DNA of 44,211 nucleotides, from NCBI GenBank assembly GCA_945864585.1, contig CAMBCF010000033.1, positions 1 through 44,211 on the forward strand, in the 5' to 3' direction. Positions 35,733-42,688 of the stretch are shown in pieces (the first letter of the stretch is position 1; each line of letters starts with the position of its first letter). Under the pieces are notes generated by a model. It was not told where the DNA came from. It saw nothing but the letters and a program-made list of their open reading frames with translations, and made no database searches. This DNA is from Bordetella parapertussis. Lineage in GTDB: Bacteria > Pseudomonadota > Gammaproteobacteria > Burkholderiales > SG8-41. The translations under genes and the position numbers were made by a program.

Positions 35733-35968
35733 CGGCGCCGCCGGAAGCGCGCGCGTAATGCTGCCTTTATATTACCCGAGATATCCGAGCCATCGCCTTT
35801 GTCGCCACCAATAAACGGGTGCTTTAGATCATCGCCGCTGGTTGCGGCGGATTCGAGCAATTCCTCCAGTGCCTGCTTTACCGCCTCGCTCTTGGTGACG
35901 CGGCGCTTCGCGCAATACGCGGCGAGTTCCTGCTCAAAGCGATGAGGCAAACGAACAGTGAGTGTCAT
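35729..35968 (-). CDS. vapB: VapB-like ribbon-helix-helix antitoxin
   Basis: The 79-residue product begins MTLTVRLPHRFEQELAAYCA and continues RRVTKSEAVKQALEELLE, a ribbon-helix-helix (CopG/Arc type) DNA-binding domain. A flexible C-terminal tail (GGDKGDGSDISGNI, ending with basic RARFRRRR) would contact the toxin. It should repress its own operon together with VapC, probably at the inverted repeat at 35982-36012. The start codon overlaps the stop of a possible 8-codon leader ORF (35965-35991), and there is no strong ribosome binding site directly before ATG 35968. The toxin gene follows with a 4-bp overlap. Confidence 0.88.
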   Translation of the reverse strand: MTLTVRLPHRFEQELAAYCAKRRVTKSEAVKQALEELLESAATSGDDLKHPFIGGDKGDGSDISGNIKAALRARFRRRR

Positions 35969-35991
35969 GCGGCAGCCTTTGTGTAATACAT
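35965..35991 (-). CDS. Possible 8-codon leader ORF translationally coupled to vapB
   Basis: On the minus strand an ideal AAGGAG stands 5 nt before an ATG at 35991, which opens the frame MYYTKAAA and stops at TGA 35967-35965. That TGA overlaps the vapB ATG (35968-35966) as ATGA. The vapB frame is different, so this is not an N-terminal extension. The arrangement suggests that ribosomes load at the strong site and reinitiate at vapB. It is a short ORF and could be incidental. Confidence 0.4.
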   Translation of the reverse strand: MYYTKAAA

Positions 35992-36012
35992 ATATCTCCT
36001 TATTGTATTACA
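35982..36012. promoter_or_regulatory. Probable VapBC operator: inverted repeat TGTAATAC-N15-GTATTACA
   Basis: Perfect 8-bp arms at 35982-35989 and 36005-36012 flank 15 bp that include the AAGGAG site of the leader ORF. The repeat lies immediately upstream of vapB, where ribbon-helix-helix antitoxins usually bind. The local sequence is much richer in A+T than its neighbours. A promoter for vapBC should overlap it. Confidence 0.6.
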
Positions 36013-36067
36013 ACTATGGTTTCATGAGAATGAAAAGCTAAATCGAAGGCAGACGGCAAGGCCGCTG

Positions 36068-37246
36068 TCAGACGACACCGTCCTGCTTCATCCGCTGCAC
36101 CTCTGCCGGCGCTAGGCCACAAAGCTCGCCCAGCACGCTCTCGGTATGCTCGCCGAGCATGGGTGGGCGGGTGACACAGGCGGGCGAATCGGAGAGCTTC
36201 AGCGGGCAGCCCACTGTCTTGAATTTGCCACGCGGTGGATAATCCATCTCGAGAATCATGTCGCGCGCTTTCAGGTGCGGATCGGCGAGAACCTCGCCGG
36301 TGTCCTGACAGGCGCCGGCCGGCACACCGGCATCGCCCATCAGCTTCATCACCTCGTACTTGGTGCGGGTGGACGTCCACTCGGTGACAATGGCGTCGAG
36401 CGCAGCACGGTTGGCCCAACGCTCGTTCGCCGTTTTGAACAAAGGGTTGTGCTCGAGTTCGGGTCGTCCCAGCACCTTGCATAGCGCAGGCCACATCTGT
36501 GGCTGGGCAAAAATAAACGCCCAGTCGTTAGCGCCACCGGGCGCACATTTGTAGGTCGTGCCCGGCACCGTCTTGCCCAACTGATTGCCGCTGCGCACAG
36601 GCACACCGTCGCGCTGGTGCTCGCGCAGGCTGATGCGGATGAGGTTCAACACGGCCTCCTGCATCGAGACCTCGACGTGTTGCCCGCGTCCAGTGGTATG
36701 GCGCTGGTTGATCGCAGCGAGTATGGCGATAGCCATATGCATGCCGGTGCCGCTGTCGCCGATCGAAGGCCAGTTATAGGTCGGCGGCCCGTCGGCGAAG
36801 CCGGTGACGCACATGCCGCCGCCCATCGCCTGCGCGATCGGCTCGAAGCTCTTCATGTGCGCGTGCGGACCATAGGTGCCGAAGCCCTTGATGGTGGCGT
36901 AGATCAGGCGCGGGTTAATCTGCTGCAGGTCCTTCCAGCCCAGGCCCATCCGCTCCAGCGCGCCGGGCCCGAAGTTCTCGATCAGCACATCGGATTGCGC
37001 GATGATATTTTTGAAATGCGCCTTGGCCTCGTCAGTCTTGAGATTCAGCGTCAGGCTGCGCTTGGTGGCATTAAACGCGAGGAAGAACAGCTCGTCGTTG
37101 TTTTGCGAGCGCGCGATGTCGCCGCCTTTGGGCTCTTCGAGCTTGATCACGTCGGCGCCCAGAAAGCCCAGCATCTGCGCGCAGGCGGGCCCCGCCTGGT
37201 TGTGCGTCATGTCGATCACACGTAGACCTGCGAGGGCCAGGCTCAT
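36068..37246 (-). CDS. Family III CoA-transferase, formyl-CoA transferase-like
   Basis: The 392-residue protein starts LAGLRVIDMTHNQAGPACAQ and has IKLEEPKGGDIAR. The catalytic Asp is probably Asp164 in SIGDSGTGMHMAI. It resembles formyl-CoA:oxalate CoA-transferase (Frc) closely in the stretch TGRGQHVEVSMQEAVLNL. The Gly-rich lid loop of Frc (GGGGQ) is not recognisable here (NQLGKTVPGTTYKCAPGG), so another acid is likely. Its product would be an acyl-CoA for beta-oxidation-like steps. A tctC gene lies just upstream on the same strand (80 bp), which suggests uptake and activation of one substrate. Confidence 0.9.
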   Translation of the reverse strand: MSLALAGLRVIDMTHNQAGPACAQMLGFLGADVIKLEEPKGGDIARSQNNDELFFLAFNATKRSLTLNLKTDEAKAHFKNIIAQSDVLIENFGPGALERMGLGWKDLQQINPRLIYATIKGFGTYGPHAHMKSFEPIAQAMGGGMCVTGFADGPPTYNWPSIGDSGTGMHMAIAILAAINQRHTTGRGQHVEVSMQEAVLNLIRISLREHQRDGVPVRSGNQLGKTVPGTTYKCAPGGANDWAFIFAQPQMWPALCKVLGRPELEHNPLFKTANERWANRAALDAIVTEWTSTRTKYEVMKLMGDAGVPAGACQDTGEVLADPHLKARDMILEMDYPPRGKFKTVGCPLKLSDSPACVTRPPMLGEHTESVLGELCGLAPAEVQRMKQDGVV

Positions 37247-37326
37247 GGGAGTTTTCCTTAAAGTTCCGGTTGATCAGGCGAAATCGCGCCCGCGATGATG
37301 CTCGCTCGCGCATCGCTTACAGCGTG

Positions 37327-38313
37327 TTAGTTGGCGCGCACGCCTGCCTCTTTGACTACCTTGGCCCACGTCTTGACGTCAGTGGCGATTTGCACGGCCA
37401 GTTCTTTGGGGGTACTGCCGGCCGGCTCTGCCCCCATTTCGCTGAGCCGCGTCTGCACGTCGGGCCGCCTGAAAATCTTCACCATTTCGGCATTGAGCTT
37501 GCCGATGATGGGTTCTGGTGTCTTCAGCGGCGCGATCATGCCGTACCATTCGCGCATTTCCAGCCCCGCTGGCAGCGGCACGCCGGCTTCTGCGATTGTC
37601 GGCACGTCGGGCAGCGCAGACGAGCGTTTCACACTGGTGACGACGATAGGCCGTAGGCGCTTGGCCTGTATGAGCGGCATCGCCGAAGGAACAGACGCCA
37701 TGCCGAACGTCACCTCGCCGGCGGCAATTGCCACCAGCGCCGGACCACCGCCCTTGAACGGCACATGGACCATTTGCGTGCCGGTGAGGCGCTTGAACAC
37801 CTCGCCCGCCAGGTGATGCAGCGAGCCGTTCCCCGATGACGAGTTGGAGAGCTGGCCCGGTTTCTCCTTCGCCATGCGAATCAGATCCTGCAGCGTATGG
37901 ATCGGCGACGCTTGCGCCACGACGAACGCGTTGGTAACCCAGGCGAGCAGGGATATGGCGGCAAACCCGGTGGCGGTGTCGTAGGGCAGATTTTCATAAG
38001 TGCTGGCGCTGATAGTAAACGGCCCGCTCGGCACCATCATCAGCGTGTAGCCGTCCGGCGTTGCCTTGGACACCATGTCGGCTGCGACTGTGCCGCCGGC
38101 GCCGCCGCGGTTATCGATCACGAAAGATTGCCCCCACGATGACGCAAGATGTCCGCTCAGGATGCGCGCGAGTATGTCAGTGGCGCCGCCGGGCGGGAAC
38201 CCGACGACGACGCGCACAGGCCGCTGCGGATAAGTGGCCGCGCCCTGCGCGAGCACGTGGTTTGCAAGGCTGCAAGCGGCAAGTAGCAGTACGGCGAGCG
38301 GTAATTTTTTCAT
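37327..38313 (-). CDS. TctC/Bug substrate-binding protein
   Basis: ATG 38313 gives 328 residues with a signal peptide (MKKLPLAVLLLAACSLANHV, cleaved after VLAQ). Standard motifs follow: TYPQRPVRVVVGFPPGGATD, IDNRGGAGGTVAADMVSKAT, PDGYTLMMVP, MVHVPFKGGGPALVAIAAGE and PDVPTIAEAGVPLPAGLE. The upstream frame extension lacks such features and is not used. The gene precedes the formyl-CoA-transferase-like gene by 80 bp in the same direction. The 121-bp gap to the MFS gene stop holds no clear terminator. Ligand unknown. Confidence 0.93.
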   Translation of the reverse strand: MKKLPLAVLLLAACSLANHVLAQGAATYPQRPVRVVVGFPPGGATDILARILSGHLASSWGQSFVIDNRGGAGGTVAADMVSKATPDGYTLMMVPSGPFTISASTYENLPYDTATGFAAISLLAWVTNAFVVAQASPIHTLQDLIRMAKEKPGQLSNSSSGNGSLHHLAGEVFKRLTGTQMVHVPFKGGGPALVAIAAGEVTFGMASVPSAMPLIQAKRLRPIVVTSVKRSSALPDVPTIAEAGVPLPAGLEMREWYGMIAPLKTPEPIIGKLNAEMVKIFRRPDVQTRLSEMGAEPAGSTPKELAVQIATDVKTWAKVVKEAGVRAN

Positions 38314-38434
38314 GGTGTTTCCCGAAAGCGCCGGATGATACCGGCAGCTCATTATAAGCAAACCCGCACAACCTAAGGCGAAGCGTTGAAGACGCAGCTT
38401 GAAGCGCTGACGTACGCCGAGTGTTGTGAGCGGC

Positions 38435-39673
38435 TTAAGCACGATCTCCGATGAGTTCCCGCGGCCGCATCAGCCGGAAAGCCGCCAGCGCCAGCAGCAT
38501 CAGTAGCGCCACCAGCCCGAACGACACGCCCCACGCCATGCGCGACATGCCGCCGGCGAGATCCAGCGTATAGCCGATCATTAACGGGCCGACAAAACCG
38601 CCGCTGTAGCCCAGCATCGAATGCACCGCCAGTGTCGCGCCGCGGCGCGAGGGCTCTGCGGTGCCCGCCGCGCCCGCGGTCAGCGACGACGAATCCAGCC
38701 ACACCACAAAACCATAAATCAGCAGCAACGCCACCGCCAGCGCATACGACAGCGTGCCGAGGTATCCGATGCTGCCGCCGACCGCGATGGACGCCAGCAA
38801 CGCCACGGTGATCAGCCTGCGCCGTCCCCAGCGTATCGCCGCCTCGTTGCCGAGCACGCTCGCCACCGTGCCGATCAGCCCCAGCGCGGTCAACACATAG
38901 GTGGGCGAGAAGCGCGCCTCGGCGCCAGTGCTGACCGCGACATAGGCCAAAAACGCCACGCCCCAACCGCGCAGCACATTCATCTCCAGCGTGTGGATGC
39001 CATACGCAATGGCATAGGCCATCGCCGAGCGATTACGGAACACCGGGCGAAAATCAAACAGCGCGTGACCGTCCGCCGCGCGTGGCAGCGGGGTAGTGCG
39101 GGGCGGCACGAGCAATGCCACCAACAGCCACGCCATGATCGCGGTTGCCGCGGCGACCACGAATGCCGACTGCCAGCCCAGGGCATTGGCGAGCAGATCG
39201 GCGCATGCAAACGACGCCGCGCCGGAAATGCCGATACTCGCGGCATGTCCGGCGGTGGCGCGCGACATCAGTTTGGCATCGACCTGATCGGCAAGCAGCT
39301 TCAAGCCCGTCATGTAGGTGCCGGCCCAGCCGACGCCTGCCAGCCCGCGCAGCAGCAGCGCCGACCAGAAACCTTCGGCCAGCACACCGAACAGCAGGTG
39401 GGCCGTGATGGTGCAGGCGACGCCGAACAAATACACCCGCCGCGCATCGATACGATCGGTCAGCGTCACCAGAATAGGCACCGCCAACAAATAGGCGCCA
39501 TAAAACATCGCCGTGATCCAGCCCGCCTCGCTGTTGGAGAGACCCCACAGCGGCATCATGCCGGGTAGCAGCGCCGGCCAGAAAAACGCGCCAAGCTGCA
39601 CCAGCACCTGCGCCGCGCACACCACCGCGACCAGATGTGCGCCGGAGAGACGCCGAACAGAAATGGGCTTCAC
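38435..39673 (-). CDS. Major facilitator superfamily transporter
   Basis: I start at GTG 39673, whose GTGA overlaps the stop of the upstream tctC, giving 412 residues; the longer frame runs back inside tctC in an unrelated reading. The protein shows about 12 hydrophobic helices, starting LVAVVCAAQVLVQLGAFFWP, with a loop motif TLTDRIDARRVYLFG after helix 2, as in MFS permeases (GxxxDRxGRR-like). A second-half repeat contains RWGRRRLITVALLAS. It would import or export a small organic acid at the inner membrane. Coupling to a periplasmic TctC is unusual, because TctC proteins normally work with TctAB. Confidence 0.85.
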   Translation of the reverse strand: MKPISVRRLSGAHLVAVVCAAQVLVQLGAFFWPALLPGMMPLWGLSNSEAGWITAMFYGAYLLAVPILVTLTDRIDARRVYLFGVACTITAHLLFGVLAEGFWSALLLRGLAGVGWAGTYMTGLKLLADQVDAKLMSRATAGHAASIGISGAASFACADLLANALGWQSAFVVAAATAIMAWLLVALLVPPRTTPLPRAADGHALFDFRPVFRNRSAMAYAIAYGIHTLEMNVLRGWGVAFLAYVAVSTGAEARFSPTYVLTALGLIGTVASVLGNEAAIRWGRRRLITVALLASIAVGGSIGYLGTLSYALAVALLLIYGFVVWLDSSSLTAGAAGTAEPSRRGATLAVHSMLGYSGGFVGPLMIGYTLDLAGGMSRMAWGVSFGLVALLMLLALAAFRLMRPRELIGDRA

Positions 39674-40659
39674 TCCTGCTTCAGCACCCCGGCCTGGAGC
39701 AGACTGCGTATGCGTCCCGCTTCTTCGCGCACGAATTTTGCCGCGGCGTCGGACGAGCCGCCGATGATCTCCATTCCCAGATCGGTCAGGCGGCGCTGAA
39801 CGTCCGGAATCGCGAGGGCACTGCTCACGCCCGCGTTCAGCTTGCGCACTATGACTTGCGGCGTCTTTAGCGGCACAGCCATGCCGAACCACACCAGCGA
39901 GTCGCCGTCTTTGATGCCGGATTCGACGAGCGTCGGCACGTCCGGAACCAGCGGCACGCGCTTGGGCCCTGCCACCGCGATCACGCGCACGCGATTGCTG
40001 CGAAGCGCCGCTTCGGCGGATGCCGCCGAAGTGTGCATCCCGTCGATCTGACCACTGATCACGTCTATAAGCGCCGCTGCCGCGCCCTTGTAGGGCACGT
40101 GAGTCGCGCGCGTGCCGGTGGCGTATTCAAAGGTGGCAAGCCCTACGTGAGGGCTGCTGTTGACGCCCGCCGAGCCCCAGTTCGTTTTGCCGGGATTCGC
40201 CTTCATATGCGCCACCAGTTCGCGCGGCGTTTTTGGGGCAAACGACGGTGTCACCACGATGATGAGCGAGGTATAGGCCACCACAGACACGTATTCGAAA
40301 TCCTCCACGCGATATGCGGGCTTGCGCGTGAGCTGCGGGGCAATGGTGTTCGGCCCGCCGGTGGCGAGGAACAGCGTGTAACCGTCGGGCACAGCTCGCG
40401 CAACGATTTCGCCGCCGATCATGCCAGAAGCGCCGGGGCGGTTGTCGATAATGAACTGCTGGCCCCAAGTCTCGCTGAGGCGCGCACCGATGGTGCGGGC
40501 AATCACATCGTTAGAGGCGCCGGGCGTAAATCCTACTACCCAGCGTACTGGCTTTGAGGGATAGCTGGCAGCCCCATCGTTTGCAGACTGCGCTGACAGC
40601 GCAGGCGCAAAGGCTCCCGAAAATACTGCCAACAGCAAAGCCAGCGGTATCGGTTTCAT
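39670..40659 (-). CDS. TctC/Bug substrate-binding protein, coupled to AKR and MFS genes
   Basis: The 329-residue product has a signal peptide (to about residue 23, ALSAQ) and TctC motifs SYPSKPVRWVVGFTPGASND, IDNRPGASGMIGGEIVARAV, PDGYTLFLAT, HVPYKGAAAALIDVISGQID and VPDVPTLVESGIKDGDSL. Its ATG overlaps the AKR stop by 4 bp and its TGA overlaps the MFS start GTG by 4 bp, so the three genes form a tightly coupled operon in the order AKR-tctC-MFS. The family is clear; the ligand is not. The arrangement argues that binding protein, permease and reductase serve one substrate. Confidence 0.93.
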   Translation of the reverse strand: MKPIPLALLLAVFSGAFAPALSAQSANDGAASYPSKPVRWVVGFTPGASNDVIARTIGARLSETWGQQFIIDNRPGASGMIGGEIVARAVPDGYTLFLATGGPNTIAPQLTRKPAYRVEDFEYVSVVAYTSLIIVVTPSFAPKTPRELVAHMKANPGKTNWGSAGVNSSPHVGLATFEYATGTRATHVPYKGAAAALIDVISGQIDGMHTSAASAEAALRSNRVRVIAVAGPKRVPLVPDVPTLVESGIKDGDSLVWFGMAVPLKTPQVIVRKLNAGVSSALAIPDVQRRLTDLGMEIIGGSSDAAAKFVREEAGRIRSLLQAGVLKQE

Positions 40660-41609
40660 GGAGTGCTCCGGCGGGTTGCGTTATCAATCTCCGCCAAATC
40701 TTCAGCGCTCAACTGCCAGTTCACGGCACTTGCGTTGAGTTCCACTTGCACGGGCGTGGTTGCGCCCGCGATGATGCTCGCGACCAGCGGCCGTGAGGCC
40801 AGCCAACTCATCGCCAACTCCAAAAGACTGTGGCCGCGCGCTGCGCACAGCGTGTTCAGACGCTCCACAATTTCCCAGTTGGCAGGGTTGATCCAGCGAT
40901 CGGCCTGCCTTTTTTCCCGGGTCATGCGTGCACCCGCGGGCATGGGCGCATTGCGCTGATACTTCCCGGTCAGCATGCCTGCGGCCAGCGGGGAGTGCGG
41001 TATCAATCCCAGTCTGTAGGCCTGCATTGCCGGTTGCAGATTGCTCTCAAGCCCGCGCCTGAGTACGTTGTATTCGTCCTGACAGGTCACGAAGTGATTC
41101 AGGTTATGGTGCTTCGCTGTCCACTGCGCTTCCACCACCTGCCACGCCGCAAACGTTGAGCAGCCGGTATAGCGAATCTTTCCTGCCTTGACCAGGTCAT
41201 CAAGCGTGCGCAGGGTTTCCTCGATAGGCGTCAGCGGATCGGGGCGGTGAATCATGTAGAGATCGATCCAGTCTGTTTTGAGCCGTTTCAGGCTGGCATC
41301 TATCGCTGACAATATGTAGCGGCGCGAAGCGCCCTTCAGCGTACCGGCGGCATCCATCGGCAGTCCGCATTTAGTTGCCAGCACAATGTCTTTGCGCCGG
41401 TCACCAAGACACTCTCCCAGAATTTTCTCCGACTCACCACGATCGCCATAGGTGTCCGCCGTATCAATCAGCGTGATCCCCAGATCGAGCGCCTTATGTA
41501 TGACCTTGCGCGACGCTTCCAAATTGATACGGCTACCGCCAAAATTGTTGCAGCCGAGTCCGACCACAGAGACCTTAAGACCGGAGCTGCCCAAATTCCG
41601 CTGTTCCAT
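40656..41609 (-). CDS. Aldo/keto reductase family oxidoreductase
   Basis: The 317-residue protein has the full AKR tetrad: Asp49 and Tyr54 (IDTADTYGDRG), Lys80 (LATKCG) and His121 (YMIHRPDP). It begins EQRNLGSSGLKVSVVGLGCN, as in the YajO/Tas-like (AKR11/AKR12-type) group, and ends with the NADPH-contacting SIIAGATTPVQVELN. It reduces aldehydes or ketones with NADPH in the cytoplasm. Its stop overlaps the start of tctC (ATGA), making it the first gene of a three-gene operon. Start ATG 41609; the upstream 265 bp is shared with the divergent SDR gene. Confidence 0.93.
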   Translation of the reverse strand: MEQRNLGSSGLKVSVVGLGCNNFGGSRINLEASRKVIHKALDLGITLIDTADTYGDRGESEKILGECLGDRRKDIVLATKCGLPMDAAGTLKGASRRYILSAIDASLKRLKTDWIDLYMIHRPDPLTPIEETLRTLDDLVKAGKIRYTGCSTFAAWQVVEAQWTAKHHNLNHFVTCQDEYNVLRRGLESNLQPAMQAYRLGLIPHSPLAAGMLTGKYQRNAPMPAGARMTREKRQADRWINPANWEIVERLNTLCAARGHSLLELAMSWLASRPLVASIIAGATTPVQVELNASAVNWQLSAEDLAEIDNATRRSTP

Positions 41610-41626
41610 TGCACTGACCTTTTATG

Positions 41627-41655
41627 TTGAACACAAAATCGTTGCGGGGTATAGC
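41627..41655 (+). promoter_or_regulatory. Candidate sigma-70 promoter for the SDR gene
   Basis: TTGAAC (41627-41632) and TATAGC (41650-41655) are 17 bp apart and each match consensus at 4 of 6 positions. They lie about 220 bp before the SDR start, in the divergent AKR/SDR spacer. The remaining spacer holds a hairpin (41817-41843) and no recognised gene. Confidence 0.3.
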
Positions 41656-41816
41656 AAGCACGATGACTGCCGGCGATTTTACATGGGCGGCCGTTGCATC
41701 GCCCCCTGCGACTGTTGTACATTGCCCGGCAGTTACCCAAAATGCCGTTCGCAATAGCGGCGATAGCCTTTAGTCCACATCGTTCGCATTTCGAACACAA
41801 TGCAGCCGTGAACCAG

Positions 41817-41843
41817 ACAGCCGCCAGTGCTAGCGGCGGCTGT
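41817..41843 (+). promoter_or_regulatory. GC-rich stem-loop in the SDR 5' leader
   Basis: ACAGCCGCC (41817-41825) pairs perfectly with GGCGGCTGT (41835-41843), leaving a 9-nt loop. It ends about 20 nt before the AGAGGAG ribosome binding site of the SDR gene. No U-tract follows, so it is not a standard terminator; an effect on translation or mRNA stability is possible. Confidence 0.45.
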
Positions 41844-41874
41844 CCCCGCGTCATCCAGTGAAGAGGAGCAGCAA

Positions 41875-42687
41875 ATGGCTTTCGATACCATCGCAAACGA
41901 CTACGGCCTGATCGGCAAAGTTGCCATCGTCTCAGGCGCAGGCGGACCCATCGGGCAGGGATTGGACGAAGGGGTGACTAACGGCCGCGCGGCCGCCATC
42001 CTTCTCGCGCGCGCGGGCGCCAAGGTTTGTGTTGTCGGGCGCACCCTCGAACTTGCCCAGCACACCGTGGACCTGATCAAGCGTGAGGGTGGCGAGGCCT
42101 TCGCCCATGTTGCCGATGTCACTCAGGAAGCCAATTGCCGCGGCGTGGTTGAAGCCACCGTGCAGCGCTATGGCCGCCTCGACTGTCTCGATAACAACGT
42201 CGGTCGCGGCGCTCCGGGCGATGTCACCGAGATGAGCCTTGAGCAGTGGCGCAGCATGTTCGCCCTTAACGTCGACAGCATGATGTTGATGTGCAAGTAC
42301 GCGATCCCCGCGATGATCGCCGGCGGCGGCGGCGCCATAGTCAACATCGGATCCCTGCGCAGCATACGACCGCTGCATTCGACCGTGTACTCAGTCACCA
42401 AAGGCGCTGTTATTGCGCTCACCTCGACCCTGGCCGTCGACCACGGCCCGCAGGGCATCCGCGCAAACTGCATTATTCTCGGCCCGGTGTTTACCCCCAA
42501 CATCAACCGCAATCTCACCCCGGAGCGCCGCGCCATGCGCGCCGCAGCCTCTCTCATGAAGCGTGAAGGCACCGGCTGGGATACCGGGCAGCTTGCCCGC
42601 TTCCTGCTTTCCGACCAATCGAAGTTCCTGACCGGGCAGAGCATCTGCCTCGACGGTGGCGCTTCCATGGTGGGTCCCGCGCGCTGA
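41875..42687 (+). CDS. Short-chain dehydrogenase/reductase
   Basis: ATG 41875 is preceded by AGAGGAG, giving 270 residues. The cofactor loop is SGAGGPIGQG (residues 20-29), followed by a short insertion (LDEGVTN). The active site is Ser160 (VNIGSLRS), Tyr172 and Lys176 (YSVTKGA), with NNVG (107-110) in place of the common NNAG. The C terminus FLTGQSICLDGGASM is standard. It oxidises or reduces an alcohol or ketone with NAD(P). The next gene, a flavoprotein, begins one base after its stop, so the two form an operon. Divergent from the AKR-tctC-MFS operon. Confidence 0.93.
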   Translation: MAFDTIANDYGLIGKVAIVSGAGGPIGQGLDEGVTNGRAAAILLARAGAKVCVVGRTLELAQHTVDLIKREGGEAFAHVADVTQEANCRGVVEATVQRYGRLDCLDNNVGRGAPGDVTEMSLEQWRSMFALNVDSMMLMCKYAIPAMIAGGGGAIVNIGSLRSIRPLHSTVYSVTKGAVIALTSTLAVDHGPQGIRANCIILGPVFTPNINRNLTPERRAMRAAASLMKREGTGWDTGQLARFLLSDQSKFLTGQSICLDGGASMVGPAR

Positions 42688-42688
42688 A

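Noticed and set aside
39674-39892. Upstream extension of the MFS frame inside tctC
   Set aside because: The extension is Arg/Gly-rich shadow sequence; GTG 39673 with the 4-bp overlap fits an operon start.
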